In this document: positions 8,210 to 18,293 of the stretch, in pieces
How the letters are laid out: each line of letters begins with the position of its first letter
Numbering within the stretch: position 1 is the stretch's first letter
Position numbers and translations under genes: made by a program
Assembly (NCBI RefSeq): GCF_029989365.1
Contig: NZ_JAPRAQ010000030.1
Location: forward strand, 31,170 to 95,169
DNA from: Bradyrhizobium sp. Arg816
Lineage (GTDB): Bacteria; Pseudomonadota; Alphaproteobacteria; Rhizobiales; Xanthobacteraceae
Reading direction: 5' to 3'
DNA: 64,000 nucleotides
The notes under the pieces: generated by a model
Told to the model about the DNA's origin: nothing
Seen by the model: only the letters and a program-made list of their open reading frames with translations
Databases searched by the model: none

Positions 8210-9787
8210 ATGGGTTTAACATCTTGGGATGTCGGCGCAAGGAGCGTGCAATCATTGTCCCTGTTCCGCCATTTGCATGACGACGCGTTCTTGGCCTTCT
8301 CGCGCGATCACAAGCACCTCTATGCCGCTTGTCTGCTCGATCTCCATGAGCGTTTTTTTTCGGGGGCGCCGGCATTCCCGACCCCTCAGCAGGTCGTGCA
8401 CGCCATCTACGACGTCATGCGTGCCAATCCCACGTTGTGGAGCGAAGCCGATGATTTCGGCAGCCTGCCGGAAATGATTTCGGCCGGTCGCCGCCGCATT
8501 CGCAAGGCCGATGTCGCGCTCGCCTCCGAGAAGGGTGAAAAGGCGCTTGGCCTGGCACGGCAGCTCTATGCCCGGCTTCTCGCCTGGGGGTGGCTCGAGG
8601 AGGAGGAATATGGCCTGCGCGTCACCGTGGACATGGCGATGGGACCTCTCCTAGTCATCCAGCGGTTGGCGAGCCTCAACAAGGATCTGTCACAGCGCTT
8701 CGGGGGGCTGATCGTCCAGATACGCCTTAACCTCGAAGCGGTTGAGAAGCTTACTCCCGAGGTCACCGATCGCAAGCAGCGCGAAGCCGCGCTCGCAGTC
8801 CGAGAGGCTCGCAACCAAGCGGACCAATTCACCAAGAGCTTGCGCGCCATTCTCGCCGACCTCAAACGCATCAGGCGAACGGTGATGGAATCAAAGACCG
8901 TCGGGAGCCGGCTCGAAGCCTTCTTCGAGGAATTTGTCGACCAGCTCTTGCTCAAGGATTTCGAGTCCATCCTGACCGTCAACCATCCGTATCGGTTCCG
9001 CGACGCTATCGTCGATCTCGCGCGACGGATCTCCTACACTGCGGAGACCATGCAGGTGCTCGCCGAGGAATACGTCGCGGCCAGTATGGCGTCCGATGTC
9101 GAGGACGGACGCATGGCCGCCGCGGACGATCTGTTGGCGATCGAGAACATCTTCGAGCAGATCGGCGAGATGTTCGATCGGATTGAGACCTTTCGGCGGC
9201 ACCTTGAGGCGCGCGTCCGGAACACCATCAAGTACGCCGAGCGGGGCGCACAAGGTCTGGTGGGCCGCGCCGGCGACCTCGTCCGCCGTCTCGACGCGCT
9301 GTTGCGAGACGGACGTCATGAGCGCGCTACCGTCGAGTGGAGCGTCGAGCCGCTTCGCTCTCCCTGGTCGGAGCACCATCAGGCGCCGAGCCGCCAGCCG
9401 CGCCGTCCGGTCGAGGCGAGGGAGCTTTCAGCGCCGCCTTCGGATCCGCTCTATGAGCTGAGGAAGCAACTCCGGCTCGAATACATCGCGCGCATCGCGC
9501 CGCGCCCGGAGGACGTACGAACGTTTCTCGAGGGTCAGGTCCCGCCGGCCGGAACGAAGGAGGCGCGCTTCTTCGAAATCGGGACGATCGACGAGTTCCT
9601 CGCGTTCGACTGCGCTCGCCGGTACGCCCTGACCGGCGAGGTGCCGCCGCAGATCGCCGGAAGCTTCGAACTCGAACCGTCGCCCGACACGCCGCCGCAC
9701 GACAGCGAATGGCTGCGATGCGCGAATTTCGTGATCCGTCGTCGCGGTCTTGGCAGCGGCTTTGGTAAGGGAGCGGCGCGTGCTTAG
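8210..9787 (+). CDS. jetA: Wadjet component JetA
   Basis: A 525-residue protein (510 if translation starts at the TTG at 8255). It matches the JetA role by size, helical composition, FRHLHDDAFLAFSRDHKHLYA start and position as first gene of a jetABCD set. JetA is the kleisin-like subunit that bridges the SMC-like JetC dimer in Wadjet, a condensin-type system that recognises and cleaves closed circular plasmids. Residues 150-260 are helical, as expected for a kleisin or coiled region. The TTG at 8255 has an AAGGAG 10 bases upstream, whereas the ATG at 8210 has none, so I think the shorter form is at least as likely. It overlaps jetB by a few bases. Confidence 0.85.
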   Translation: MGLTSWDVGARSVQSLSLFRHLHDDAFLAFSRDHKHLYAACLLDLHERFFSGAPAFPTPQQVVHAIYDVMRANPTLWSEADDFGSLPEMISAGRRRIRKADVALASEKGEKALGLARQLYARLLAWGWLEEEEYGLRVTVDMAMGPLLVIQRLASLNKDLSQRFGGLIVQIRLNLEAVEKLTPEVTDRKQREAALAVREARNQADQFTKSLRAILADLKRIRRTVMESKTVGSRLEAFFEEFVDQLLLKDFESILTVNHPYRFRDAIVDLARRISYTAETMQVLAEEYVAASMASDVEDGRMAAADDLLAIENIFEQIGEMFDRIETFRRHLEARVRNTIKYAERGAQGLVGRAGDLVRRLDALLRDGRHERATVEWSVEPLRSPWSEHHQAPSRQPRRPVEARELSAPPSDPLYELRKQLRLEYIARIAPRPEDVRTFLEGQVPPAGTKEARFFEIGTIDEFLAFDCARRYALTGEVPPQIAGSFELEPSPDTPPHDSEWLRCANFVIRRRGLGSGFGKGAARA

Positions 9788-10418
9788 CGAATTCGAGAAC
9801 ATTGAGCGCTCGGCCGGCGCCGACAAGGCCGCCGATCTGCGCAAGGCGCTGCACTTCCTGCTGCGCCGGCAGTTCGTGTTCGCGGGCGACCCCCGGACCG
9901 GCATCGTTTACAACTCGATCATGGACGGCCGCTTCCGCGAGGCGGTCGACGGCTTTTTCGATACCTGCGGTTACCGCGTCCACCGCGATCCGGAGGCGCA
10001 GTGGGCGGGCATCGTCGCCATGGACGAGGACGTGCCGCTGCCGCGGATGAAATTGGACGAAACCATCGTGATGCTCGTCCTCGCCGCCTACTGGCAGCAG
10101 GAGATCAACGCGGGCGCGATGGAAGACCGCGCGGTCGTGGTTGCCACCCTGAACGATCTGTTCGACCGCTATCGGGAGATGGTGCAGCCCAACGGCGGCA
10201 GCGCCATCTCGAGTCAGCGCTTCCGCGACATTCTCAAGGAGGCGGCGCAGCGCAGCCTGGTCGAGATCGGCGACTTCGACAACGAGCAGCAGGATTGCGA
10301 GGTCCGGATCCGACCCATGATCAAGCTGATCAGCGGTGGTGACGCCCTGCAGCGGCTGGAGCGGTACGTCCGTAGCGAGGAGGTCCGCTTTCCCCGGGAC
10401 ACGGGAGATCAGGCATGA
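9780..10418 (+). CDS. jetB: Wadjet component JetB
   Basis: A protein of 212 residues from the GTG at 9780, which has AAGGGAG shortly upstream and overlaps the jetA stop. The N-terminus MLSEFENIERSAGADKAADL is followed by a winged-helix-like region (LRRQFVFAGDPRTGIVYN) typical of JetB/DUF4194 proteins, the KITE-like subunits of Wadjet. The frame is open upstream to 9750, but those codons lie inside jetA. It ends in an ATGA-type overlap with jetC, so jetA, jetB and jetC are translationally coupled. Confidence 0.86.
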   Translation: MLSEFENIERSAGADKAADLRKALHFLLRRQFVFAGDPRTGIVYNSIMDGRFREAVDGFFDTCGYRVHRDPEAQWAGIVAMDEDVPLPRMKLDETIVMLVLAAYWQQEINAGAMEDRAVVVATLNDLFDRYREMVQPNGGSAISSQRFRDILKEAAQRSLVEIGDFDNEQQDCEVRIRPMIKLISGGDALQRLERYVRSEEVRFPRDTGDQA

Positions 10419-13400
10419 TGGAGTTGCGGCATCTCGCCATGGTGAACTGGCACCTGTTCGACGTCGCCGACATCGACGTCGCCGGCCACATCGGCGTACT
10501 GGGCGAGAACAGGTCGGGAAAGTCGACGATCCTCGACATGGCCCAGGTCGTTCTCACTGGCGGCAACCGGCGCTTTCTGCGCCTGAACGCGGTCGCGGGG
10601 GATAGCGGAAAGTCCCGCAGCGGATCCAAGCGCAGTGTCGTCGACTACTGCCTCGGTACGCTCGGCGAGGACCAGCGTCGCCGGGACGAGGCTCGAACCT
10701 ACGTCGCGCTCGGATTCGAGGATACCGACGGGGACCGGCCTCCGGTCACGATCGGCATGGCCCTCGAGGCGCGTAAATCCGACAGCAAGGAGACCGTGCT
10801 CGCGCTCTTCGTCGCCGTCGGTGCGGTCCTGACCGCGAAGGACTTCATCGAGCGCAAGGGTGCGCAGCAGTTCCCGGCGCATTGGGAGGACGCGCGTGCG
10901 CGGATCGTGTCGGCGGTCGGCGAGGCGAACTTCGTCAATCACCGGGACCGGGCCGGAGACTACGTGCGCGAATACATGCGTCATCTGGTGCCGCATGCGC
11001 CCTTCGGCGAGCAGAACGCGAGCGCTTTGCAGAAGTCCATCGTGAACGCGATGACCCTCGACCACAATCAGACCGCCACCCAGTTCGTGCGGGACTACAT
11101 CCTCGAGGATAGCCGCATCGGCATCAAAGAGCTGCGCGAATCCATTCAGACCTACCGCAATATCAGCGAGACGATCCGCAAGATGCGGGAGAAGCTCGAC
11201 GCGCTGAAGGCGCTGCGGGCGATCCTGGCGAGTCTTGAAGAGACGCTGGAGACCAGGTTCCGCGAGGAGTGGATCGCCAAGCGGGCCAATTGGCTTGCGG
11301 CAAGGGCGACCAATCGCGACCTGCGGGCCAGGCTGCGCGACGAGCAGGCGCGGCGTGCTGCGGCGACCGTCGAGCTCGCCGACATCGACGAGGACGTCAA
11401 GGCCATCGACAAGGAGATTGAACGGCTCACGACGGCGATCGCGGAACACGATGCCAAGACGGGCCGGAAGGAATTGTCGCAGACCGCCATGGTGGCGGAT
11501 CAGGCCGCGCAGCGGACCCTTTCCGAATTCAGGAGCCGGGTGGAAAGTATCCGGCGGCTTCGCCCGCTGCTCGCCATGTACGGCTGCGGCTTCGATGGGT
11601 TCATTCCCGCCGTCGAGAAGCTCGTCGGCGAAGCCAAAGGTGCGGAGATCGGCGCTGTGTCCGACAGTCTCTCTGCGGCCGAGCAGGCGTTCGTGTCCTC
11701 GGCTCCGGCGTGGTCGGCCAAGGTCGACGAGGCGAGGCAGGCGATCATGGCCGAAGCGTCTCAGCTGCGCGCGCAGCGCGGCGCACTGCTCGAACGCATC
11801 CAACAGCACGACTCCGGAGGTGCGCGCGCACACTTGGAGCCGGATACCGAACGGCTGTGCCTCAAGCTCCGCCAAAAGGGCATGGTGCCGCGGGTGCTCT
11901 GCGAACTGATCGAGGTCGCCGATCCGGAATGGGTGGCAGCCGCCGAGGCGCTTCTCGGCCGCGACCGGGACGCGGTGTTCGTCGACAGGCCGGACATCGG
12001 TGCGGCGACTTCGATCTTCAAGGAGGGGCGCCGCGAATTCCGGCGCACCTCGCTGGTTAGTCTCAACAAGCTGGAGCAGTTCAGGGCCAAGCCGGACCGC
12101 GGAACGTTTCCTTCGATCTTCCGTACGGATGATCCGGACGCGTTGTCGTTCATCATGCGGCGCTACGGCTCGGTGCGCCTCGCCGATACGCTCGAACAAT
12201 TCAACAAGCCGGGCAGGGCCGTCATGAAGGACGGCCTGTACGACGACGGGTTGGTGCGGACCCACCGTTCGGTCGATCCCAAGGAGCACAAGATCGGCAA
12301 GGCGGCCCAGGCAAACGCGCTGCTGGCGTTGCAGGAGCAGTCGGACGCGCTTGAGGACGCACTTACGCAGAAGGCGAGGGAGGCTGAGGCGGCCGATGGC
12401 GCATTCGCGGCCCTGAAGTCCCTTTGCGTCGACGGGAGCGCCGGCCTGAGGGACTTCGCGGTAGCCTTCTCCGCCGCGCAGGCCGAGAAGATCGATGCGC
12501 AGGCAAGATTATCGGCGTTGGACGGGGCCGGCGATGGCGGGCTTCGCGCGAAGAAGAAGGCGCAGCTCGACCTGAAGGAGCGCCGCCGCTCCGAGCGGGA
12601 AACGCAGCAGAAGGCCTTCAACAAGCACAATGGCGAGGTGCGGCTCATCGAGGGCAAGCTCGGCGACGGCGAGAATGTGCCCGGCTCCGAGCTCAACTTG
12701 AAGGTCGCCCGCTCGATATTCCTCAAGAACCGGCCGCTCTACGCCGCGAGCAAGGGGCGTGCGGCGTACCGGTCCCGCCTCGATGGGCGCGCGCAGAAGA
12801 GCGAAGCGGAGAAGCATCGTTCCATCGCTGAGAAGGCGCTGAAGGATGCGGCGGCGTCGGATGTGGAGCGCAACCGCATCGAGCGCCAGGTGCGGGAATT
12901 CCTGGACGGATACTTCGAAGAATTCGGCACGAGCTCCCAAGTCGGCATCGAAAGCGAGCCGCTCCAGGAGGTAAAGCCTTGGATGGAGCAGTTGATCGAC
13001 GACATCGAGTCCAACGAGCTGCGTAGGTACGAACGTCAGGCGCACGAGGCCGCCGAGAAAGCCAAGACGCTGCTCCGGGGAGAATTCATCAATGCGCTGA
13101 CGTCCCGGATCGGAAAGATGGAACGGGACCTGCAATCGCTCAACCGCAGCCTCCAGGCCCATCCCTTCCACAACGAGCGCTACTCGTTCCATCGCACCCA
13201 GGTCGTGGAATTCCAGCCGATCCTCAAGATCATCGAGATCGGAAAGACCTCGCCGGAGGCGCTGGACTTGCTCTTCCGGGGCGACGTGCCCGACGACTTC
13301 CCGCACAAGGACACGATCAAGGCGCTGGAGGCTTTGCTCGAGGATCCCCAGAAGGACTTCACGCAGTTCGAGGATTACCGGAATTTCTACACCTTCGAGA

Positions 13401-13852
13401 TCCACATGGAGGACGTGGCGACCGGTCGCTCGACGCGATGGGAGCAACGTCGTGGGACCGGTTCCGGCGCCGAGCAGCAGGTGCCGATCTACGTCGCCAT
13501 CGGGGCTTCGCTCGCCGCCGTCTACGGAAGCGCAGAACGGCGCGCCGGCAAGCCGTCCGGCTTCGCGCTCGCGATGTTCGACGAGGCGTTCTCCAAGATG
13601 GACGGCCGAAATCAGCGCCAGATGATGGCGTTCTACAAGAAACTGGGCTTGCAGTTCGTCATCGCAGCGCCGTTCGAGAAACGGGTGGCGGTGCTGGAGC
13701 ACATGGATACGATCGTGGAAGTCGACCGGATCGGCGAGCAGTCGAGGGCGACCGTGGTTTCGCTGAAGGAAAAGGCCAAACGCGAACTCATGGCGATCGA
13801 TCCTGACCTCATGTCCGACCAGGATCTCGCCGCCCGGCTCGCTGCCGAATAA
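10415..13852 (+). CDS. jetC: Wadjet SMC-like ATPase JetC
   Basis: A 1145-residue SMC/MukB-like ATPase, the motor of Wadjet. The Walker A motif GENRSGKST is at residues 30-38. Long coiled-coil arms run from about residue 250 to 480 and from 640 to 930, separated by a hinge-like globular part around 480-640. A signature-like GSGAEQQVP is near residue 1015, and Walker B is FALAMFDEAFSKMD near residues 1049-1062. Both ATPase halves are intact, so the protein should be active. In Wadjet, JetC dimers extrude DNA loops and present circular plasmids to the JetD nuclease. It is coupled to jetB by overlap and followed by jetD after two bases. Confidence 0.93.
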   Translation: MMELRHLAMVNWHLFDVADIDVAGHIGVLGENRSGKSTILDMAQVVLTGGNRRFLRLNAVAGDSGKSRSGSKRSVVDYCLGTLGEDQRRRDEARTYVALGFEDTDGDRPPVTIGMALEARKSDSKETVLALFVAVGAVLTAKDFIERKGAQQFPAHWEDARARIVSAVGEANFVNHRDRAGDYVREYMRHLVPHAPFGEQNASALQKSIVNAMTLDHNQTATQFVRDYILEDSRIGIKELRESIQTYRNISETIRKMREKLDALKALRAILASLEETLETRFREEWIAKRANWLAARATNRDLRARLRDEQARRAAATVELADIDEDVKAIDKEIERLTTAIAEHDAKTGRKELSQTAMVADQAAQRTLSEFRSRVESIRRLRPLLAMYGCGFDGFIPAVEKLVGEAKGAEIGAVSDSLSAAEQAFVSSAPAWSAKVDEARQAIMAEASQLRAQRGALLERIQQHDSGGARAHLEPDTERLCLKLRQKGMVPRVLCELIEVADPEWVAAAEALLGRDRDAVFVDRPDIGAATSIFKEGRREFRRTSLVSLNKLEQFRAKPDRGTFPSIFRTDDPDALSFIMRRYGSVRLADTLEQFNKPGRAVMKDGLYDDGLVRTHRSVDPKEHKIGKAAQANALLALQEQSDALEDALTQKAREAEAADGAFAALKSLCVDGSAGLRDFAVAFSAAQAEKIDAQARLSALDGAGDGGLRAKKKAQLDLKERRRSERETQQKAFNKHNGEVRLIEGKLGDGENVPGSELNLKVARSIFLKNRPLYAASKGRAAYRSRLDGRAQKSEAEKHRSIAEKALKDAAASDVERNRIERQVREFLDGYFEEFGTSSQVGIESEPLQEVKPWMEQLIDDIESNELRRYERQAHEAAEKAKTLLRGEFINALTSRIGKMERDLQSLNRSLQAHPFHNERYSFHRTQVVEFQPILKIIEIGKTSPEALDLLFRGDVPDDFPHKDTIKALEALLEDPQKDFTQFEDYRNFYTFEIHMEDVATGRSTRWEQRRGTGSGAEQQVPIYVAIGASLAAVYGSAERRAGKPSGFALAMFDEAFSKMDGRNQRQMMAFYKKLGLQFVIAAPFEKRVAVLEHMDTIVEVDRIGEQSRATVVSLKEKAKRELMAIDPDLMSDQDLAARLAAE

Positions 13853-13854
13853 TC

Positions 13855-15024
13855 ATGCCTCGCCGCTTCACAGACGCGAACGACCTGTTTGGCGATCTTC
13901 TCGATCGTTTCGAAGCCGGTGCTGCGAGTCCGATCGCGCATCCGGACTATGCGGCTTTCCCGTCCGTCGTCGATGCCGACGCCTTTCTGAAACGTATTCG
14001 CGAAGCCGAAGCTGCCGGCGCAGTCTCAATTGGTTGGGGCCGCGGCGCGAAGCGGGACCAGCTCGCCCACGCGCGGCTGGCTTCGGCGGAGGCCCTGTAC
14101 CGATGCCTCGGCCGCACCCCGGCGCCGCAGATCGCGCAGGACGCCGTCGCGCGGCTTGTCGGCGGATCGGCGCTGCACGATTCGCTGAAGACAGGCGCTT
14201 CTCAGATCGCCGAAGTGTGGGGACGGGGGAAAACGTGGCACGGCTTCGCTTCGTCCGATGTCGATACGCTGCGCCACGCGTTCGATCTCGCCCAGGCTAT
14301 CCTGGACAACAAGCATCTCGACGTTGACTATAAGACCTTCTCGCGACGGACGGTGAAGCACAGTAAGACGCTGGAACGCGTCGAAGGCGTCGTGGTTCGG
14401 CTCCTGAGCGGCGTCCTCGAGTTTCCTCCGGGCGCGCGGCCCCGCGAGGCACTGCGGGCGATCGGGCTGGAACGCTTTGCGCCGCCGCTGCTGATCGCGG
14501 GTAAGATCGATCTCCTTGGGGCCAATCTCTCCGGAGCCACTCCGCTCTATCTCGGGATCGCGCCTAAGGAGGCGGATCGTGTCCGCTTCCGGGAGCCGCC
14601 GGCGTACGTTTTGACAATCGAAAACTTCGCAAGCTTCAACAGGCACGTCGCCGAGGCCGACCCCGGTCGACTGGGCGCTACGCTGTATGTTGGCGGGTAT
14701 CCCTCGCTTGCCACCCAACAGGCCCTGCGTACGATCTCGGGAATGGTGTCCGAACAGACCCCGATCTTTCACTGGTCGGATATCGATCCGGACGGCACCT
14801 GGATATTCCACACGATCGAGCGCGCCGTCGGACGACCGATCCTGCCGCATCTCATGAGCGTCGAAATTGCCGAACGCTCGGGGCAGGTGCCGACCAAAAA
14901 GTCCGCACCCGCCCGTTGCCCACCGGACTCCGGCATCGCTTCACTGGCGGCATACTTGGCCAAAGACGGAGCCAAGATCCTCGAGCAGGAGGAGCTTGAT
15001 CCGATTCTTCCTACGCCGCCGTAG
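13855..15024 (+). CDS. jetD: Wadjet nuclease JetD
   Basis: A 389-residue protein with the order expected for JetD: a DUF3322-like N-terminal part (residues 1-180) and a DUF2220/Toprim-like C-terminal part. The acidic cluster FHWSDIDPDG at about residues 304-313 fits the Toprim metal-binding DxD motif, consistent with the topoisomerase VI-like nuclease that cuts the plasmid. It starts two bases after jetC. The tail (residues 340-389) is normal in composition and shows no truncation, so the four-gene system appears complete. It should act against small circular plasmids rather than phages. Confidence 0.88.
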   Translation: MPRRFTDANDLFGDLLDRFEAGAASPIAHPDYAAFPSVVDADAFLKRIREAEAAGAVSIGWGRGAKRDQLAHARLASAEALYRCLGRTPAPQIAQDAVARLVGGSALHDSLKTGASQIAEVWGRGKTWHGFASSDVDTLRHAFDLAQAILDNKHLDVDYKTFSRRTVKHSKTLERVEGVVVRLLSGVLEFPPGARPREALRAIGLERFAPPLLIAGKIDLLGANLSGATPLYLGIAPKEADRVRFREPPAYVLTIENFASFNRHVAEADPGRLGATLYVGGYPSLATQQALRTISGMVSEQTPIFHWSDIDPDGTWIFHTIERAVGRPILPHLMSVEIAERSGQVPTKKSAPARCPPDSGIASLAAYLAKDGAKILEQEELDPILPTPP

Positions 15025-16218
15025 GCGTTCGGACTGACTAGGGCGTCAGCTTGCGTTGCGGACACGCCTCCCAGTCCGAGCGACTTTTGAGGCGCTGGCG
15101 CTCTGCAAGAGCCAAGCAGTTTGGGGTGGCCAGCAGCACGGCGATTGGCTGCTTGAAGCGGGCGACGAGACCGGCAGCGTTGAGCCCAGCCAGATCGGTG
15201 GCCACAAGCCAAAGTCGATCTCGGGCGAGTATGCTGAAATCGGCGGCTTTGATCCGTTGCGACAGTCAGACCCATAAGGAAAAAGATCCGGCTTATGATC
15301 TGTAATCCGGCGTGGCATTCAGTGTCGTGCGCTCATGGCGAGGCAAAATTGCCATCCGAATTTGCGGCTTGCAGCTGAAAGCGCAGACGCATTACCGTCT
15401 CGTCGGCGCGCTGTTTTTGTTGTGTGTGCTCAACCGCCGCGAAGCCAAACAGCATGCAGTCCGTAAGGGGCATTTACGTCTCCAGGTAGACCAAACGCAG
15501 GCCATCGCCGCAACAGCCTGAATTGGTGCCGAGAAGTTTCGAAAACTGAGGGATTAAGTCCGTTGTTAAGCTGCCTTGGAAGTTGCAGCCTTCTTCCTTT
15601 GCGCTTCTCCCGCTGGTCCAAGGCATGGCAGCAAGTGATCAGCTGATGAAACAAGTCGCGCATTGAATAACTCCAAATCGCAAAAAAATGATCGACAACC
15701 CGTTGAAGTAGTCTATTACTTGCGCTACATCTTGGGGTAGATTTTGCTCCCGAGGCGGTGGGTCCTGTCCGCTTCGCGAGCGCATGCCGCGAACCAGTTC
15801 CAATCTTCGTCTGCGCATGAGGTCGTGCGGGTTGAATGAGGACGACGCAGTCGTTGTTCGAGGATTTTCCAAGCATCAGTTCTGAGACGAGGCGAACCTT
15901 ACGCGAGCTCGAAAAGAAAGCTGGTTTCGTTTCATGGACTGGACATGGATCGCGTCTATGATCTGGACTGTTTGATCAGGCTGCAAATCGATGTGGTGGC
16001 CTCATATGCACGCGTCCTTCGAGAACTAGCCGTGTCGACACGCAGAGGGAGTTGGATTCTAAAATACTGGTGGTGTGTATCAGAATGCGGCCGCCTGATT
16101 GAGCAGTAGTGACCACGCGCAGGCAAATGGGATGCGTATCATCAAGATTGTCTTGCCGGTTTGTCGCCAGGCACGACCACCACGGAGCGTGTTTAGACAT
16201 CCAGAGAGAGGCACCGTC
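15025..16218. other. 1.2 kb without a convincing gene
   Basis: Open frames here are short, have no start signals I trust, and give low-complexity products. A perfect palindrome gtgtcgacac lies near 16032. The last 100 bases would contain the promoter for the TauD-like gene; a weak GG-N10-GC element at about 16137 was not considered convincing. The stretch looks like decayed island DNA. Confidence 0.4.
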
Positions 16219-17106
16219 ATGAGTGAAACTATGGCTGTTGATAATATCATTCTGCGAGCAAACATCGTCAAACACGCGGACCGGCTTGGTGCCGAAATCA
16301 AGAACATCACGCTGTCTGACGATTTGCCTGACGATGTCATCGTAGCGTTCCGCCAGCTGCTGCTCGAGCATAAGGTCATCTTCTTCCGTGATCAGGGACA
16401 TCTCGACGATGCCCAACAACAGCGTTTCGTGCTCCGGCTCGGCTCGCTGACACCGAATTTGACAATGGCGGACACAATGGGCGGTTTAGCGATCCGGCAG
16501 GAGCTGCCTGATCGCGCCTGCAGTCATCTCAACCAGATGAACGATGAGCGGGTCCGCGCAGCTATTTCGGTGCTGCGGCTCGCAGCGGCCCCGCCTTTTG
16601 GCGGTGACATTGCTTGGTCGAGTAGGGCGGCCGCTTACCTTGATCTTCCCGATCCCCTGCGGATGCTCGCAGATAATCTCTGGGCTGTGAGCTTCGGCGT
16701 ATCTGATCTCACTGCGACAGAGAGGGCCACCGAAGCCAACAAGCGGCCTTGGTGGGGTGTGTCCACTGGAACGATCTACGAAACGACACATCCGATTGTT
16801 CGTGTTCATCCCGAGACCGGCGAACGCATACTATCGCTCGGTCGTTCCGTGAACAACTTCGTCGGCCTGCAAAGCTATCCCAGCCAAAGACTGTTTGAAC
16901 GGCTGCAATCCTATCTCATAGCGCCCCGGAATACCCTGTGCTGGAACTGGAAATCAGGCGACGTCGTAATCTGGGACAATCGCGCGACTGAGCCATACCC
17001 CGTCAGCAAATCCAGCAGCCCTCACTGGATGATGGACCAGCTTGCGATTGACGCCCGCGTACCGCACGTGAAGAGGTCGAAATCAAGGGCGGCAAAGGCT
17101 GCCTGA
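16219..17106 (+). CDS. TauD/TfdA-like protein lacking the iron-binding triad
   Basis: A 295-residue protein of the TauD/TfdA fold: LGAEIKNITLSDDLPDDV at the start, HKVIFFRDQGHLDD, PPFGGDIAWSSRAAAY in the middle, HPIVRVHPETGERIL, and WKSGDVVIWDNRAT near the end. TauD-type enzymes use 2-oxoglutarate and Fe(II) bound by His-x-Asp and a distal His. Here the first site reads SHLNQM (His-x-Asn) and the distal site reads WDNRATEPYP, with Pro in place of His. The following Arg that binds 2-oxoglutarate is also missing. The frame is otherwise intact. It is either a pseudoenzyme or a gene in early decay. Start at 16219 has GAGAG upstream. Confidence 0.75.
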   Translation: MSETMAVDNIILRANIVKHADRLGAEIKNITLSDDLPDDVIVAFRQLLLEHKVIFFRDQGHLDDAQQQRFVLRLGSLTPNLTMADTMGGLAIRQELPDRACSHLNQMNDERVRAAISVLRLAAAPPFGGDIAWSSRAAAYLDLPDPLRMLADNLWAVSFGVSDLTATERATEANKRPWWGVSTGTIYETTHPIVRVHPETGERILSLGRSVNNFVGLQSYPSQRLFERLQSYLIAPRNTLCWNWKSGDVVIWDNRATEPYPVSKSSSPHWMMDQLAIDARVPHVKRSKSRAAKAA

Positions 17107-18011
17107 CATTGTCCACATCTCCCGGATCACGTCAGACGCCTGGAGACCAAAGTCCAAGTTGTGGCCCTGCAATGTCGAGCGGAGCCGCCCGTCTTATGCG
17201 CGAGGACCGGCTAACGGGCGCAGCTGCCAACTGCTAGGCTTCTTCCAGGCCCGACAGCATTAATCTTCAGGCATCGTCTCTGCTCCCCGGTCAAACCGAT
17301 GACGCTGCATTTTTGATGATCTGATGCATCCGTTGGCTCTCGTTCCGCGTGCAGCTTGTTTCATCGTCTCGGGATAGTCAGGCCTGACGTCGCTCACACC
17401 CAATTTAGACATATTCGCCAACTGGCGAGGCGTCCGACGGCCGTGATTCACATCGCGCCGCGCCGGCAGATCCCGTGGCAATCGTGCCGGCGTCTTAAGT
17501 GTCCATGGACAAGCCATCAATCGAGCCTTCCAAGAGCCCCCAAATTGCGCCAAGCGCATCGCAACTCGCCGATCTTCGGCCAGCGGAAAGGTCCCGTCCT
17601 CGAGCCGTGCACCAGCTTGATCCTCCGACCGACAGCTCTGGAGGACGTATCTGCTCCCAGGCTCTTGCGCACCACGGTAGCAAGTCCCTCCATGCCCTTG
17701 CGGAAGTCTTTCAGTTGGGTCCATTGCGATCACCCGAACCCTAGCCGACAAACCGACCAAAGCTCTAAACGGACTCTTAGAGAACCTCCGTTTCAAGCGT
17801 CCCTCGGCAGGATTACGCGAGCGGCGCAAGCCCTTGTTTCGAAGATGCTCCGCCTTATAACAGGCCGCTCCGAGGCTGCGCTAAGCGGAACCCTGCTGGG
17901 AGTACATCGGCTGGAGCAGGAGATCGGAAGCGTCGGCTGTAGATCGATGAAGCACATGGGCCGCTCCGGCTCGATTCCGCCCAAGCGTTAGCCGAAAAGC
18001 GGCTCGCATAA
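17107..18011. other. decayed DNA with an IS66 tnpB-like remnant
   Basis: No intact gene. On the minus strand between about 17450 and 17770, scattered pieces resemble an IS66 tnpB (QGHGGLATVVRKSLG-like, RLEDGTF, DRRVAMRL, LLEGSIDGLS), spread over at least two frames. I regard it as a heavily decayed IS66 accessory gene. The rest shows nothing recognisable. Confidence 0.4.
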
Positions 18012-18293
18012 TTACGTCTTGTTTCGGCCAAGCCGTGCCGGCTTGCGCCCTCTGGACATCGGCCTGGGGGGCATTGCACCTTTAGCCGGCTGTGTGAATA
18101 ATTCGGACAAGTGAATACCCAAAGCCGCGGCGATGCGTTCCAGTAGATCAATAGTCGGGTTCTCTTTCTTCTGCTCAATGCGCCCCATGTATGAGCGGTC
18201 GATCCCGGCATCATAGGCCAACTGGTCTTGCGGAATGCCGCGCTCTACGCGGATCCGGCGCACATTCCAGGCCACAAGCGCACGAGCGTTCAT
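18012..18293 (-). CDS. XRE-family repressor (QseC-like), copy 1
   Basis: A 93-residue protein with one helix-turn-helix (PQDQLAYDAGIDRSYMGRIE, residues 21-40) and a basic tail (RGRKPARLGRNKT). It is clearly paralogous to the protein encoded at 21442-21723: both begin with ARALVA-NVRRIRV and share the HTH almost residue for residue. The leader regions are also alike and contain the same near-palindrome 38 bases before each start. Nearby DUF2285 and fseA-type genes recall the qseC/qseM/fseA switch of Mesorhizobium loti symbiosis islands, in which QseC is a small XRE repressor. That specific role is inference from context. Confidence 0.8.
   Translation of the reverse strand: MNARALVAWNVRRIRVERGIPQDQLAYDAGIDRSYMGRIEQKKENPTIDLLERIAAALGIHLSELFTQPAKGAMPPRPMSRGRKPARLGRNKT

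Noticed and set aside
10409..12289. 626-codon open frame on the minus strand
   Set aside because: It is antisense to jetC, whose Walker motifs and family layout are clear. Long antisense frames are common in GC-rich genes.
12509..13702. 397-codon open frame on the minus strand
   Set aside because: Shadow of the second half of jetC.
15312..15521. short plus-strand gene after jetD
   Set aside because: No start signal, and the product resembles nothing; adjacent frames are equally open.
16137..16150. sigma-54-like element ahead of the TauD-like gene
   Set aside because: Partial match only and no TGT-N10-ACA site upstream.
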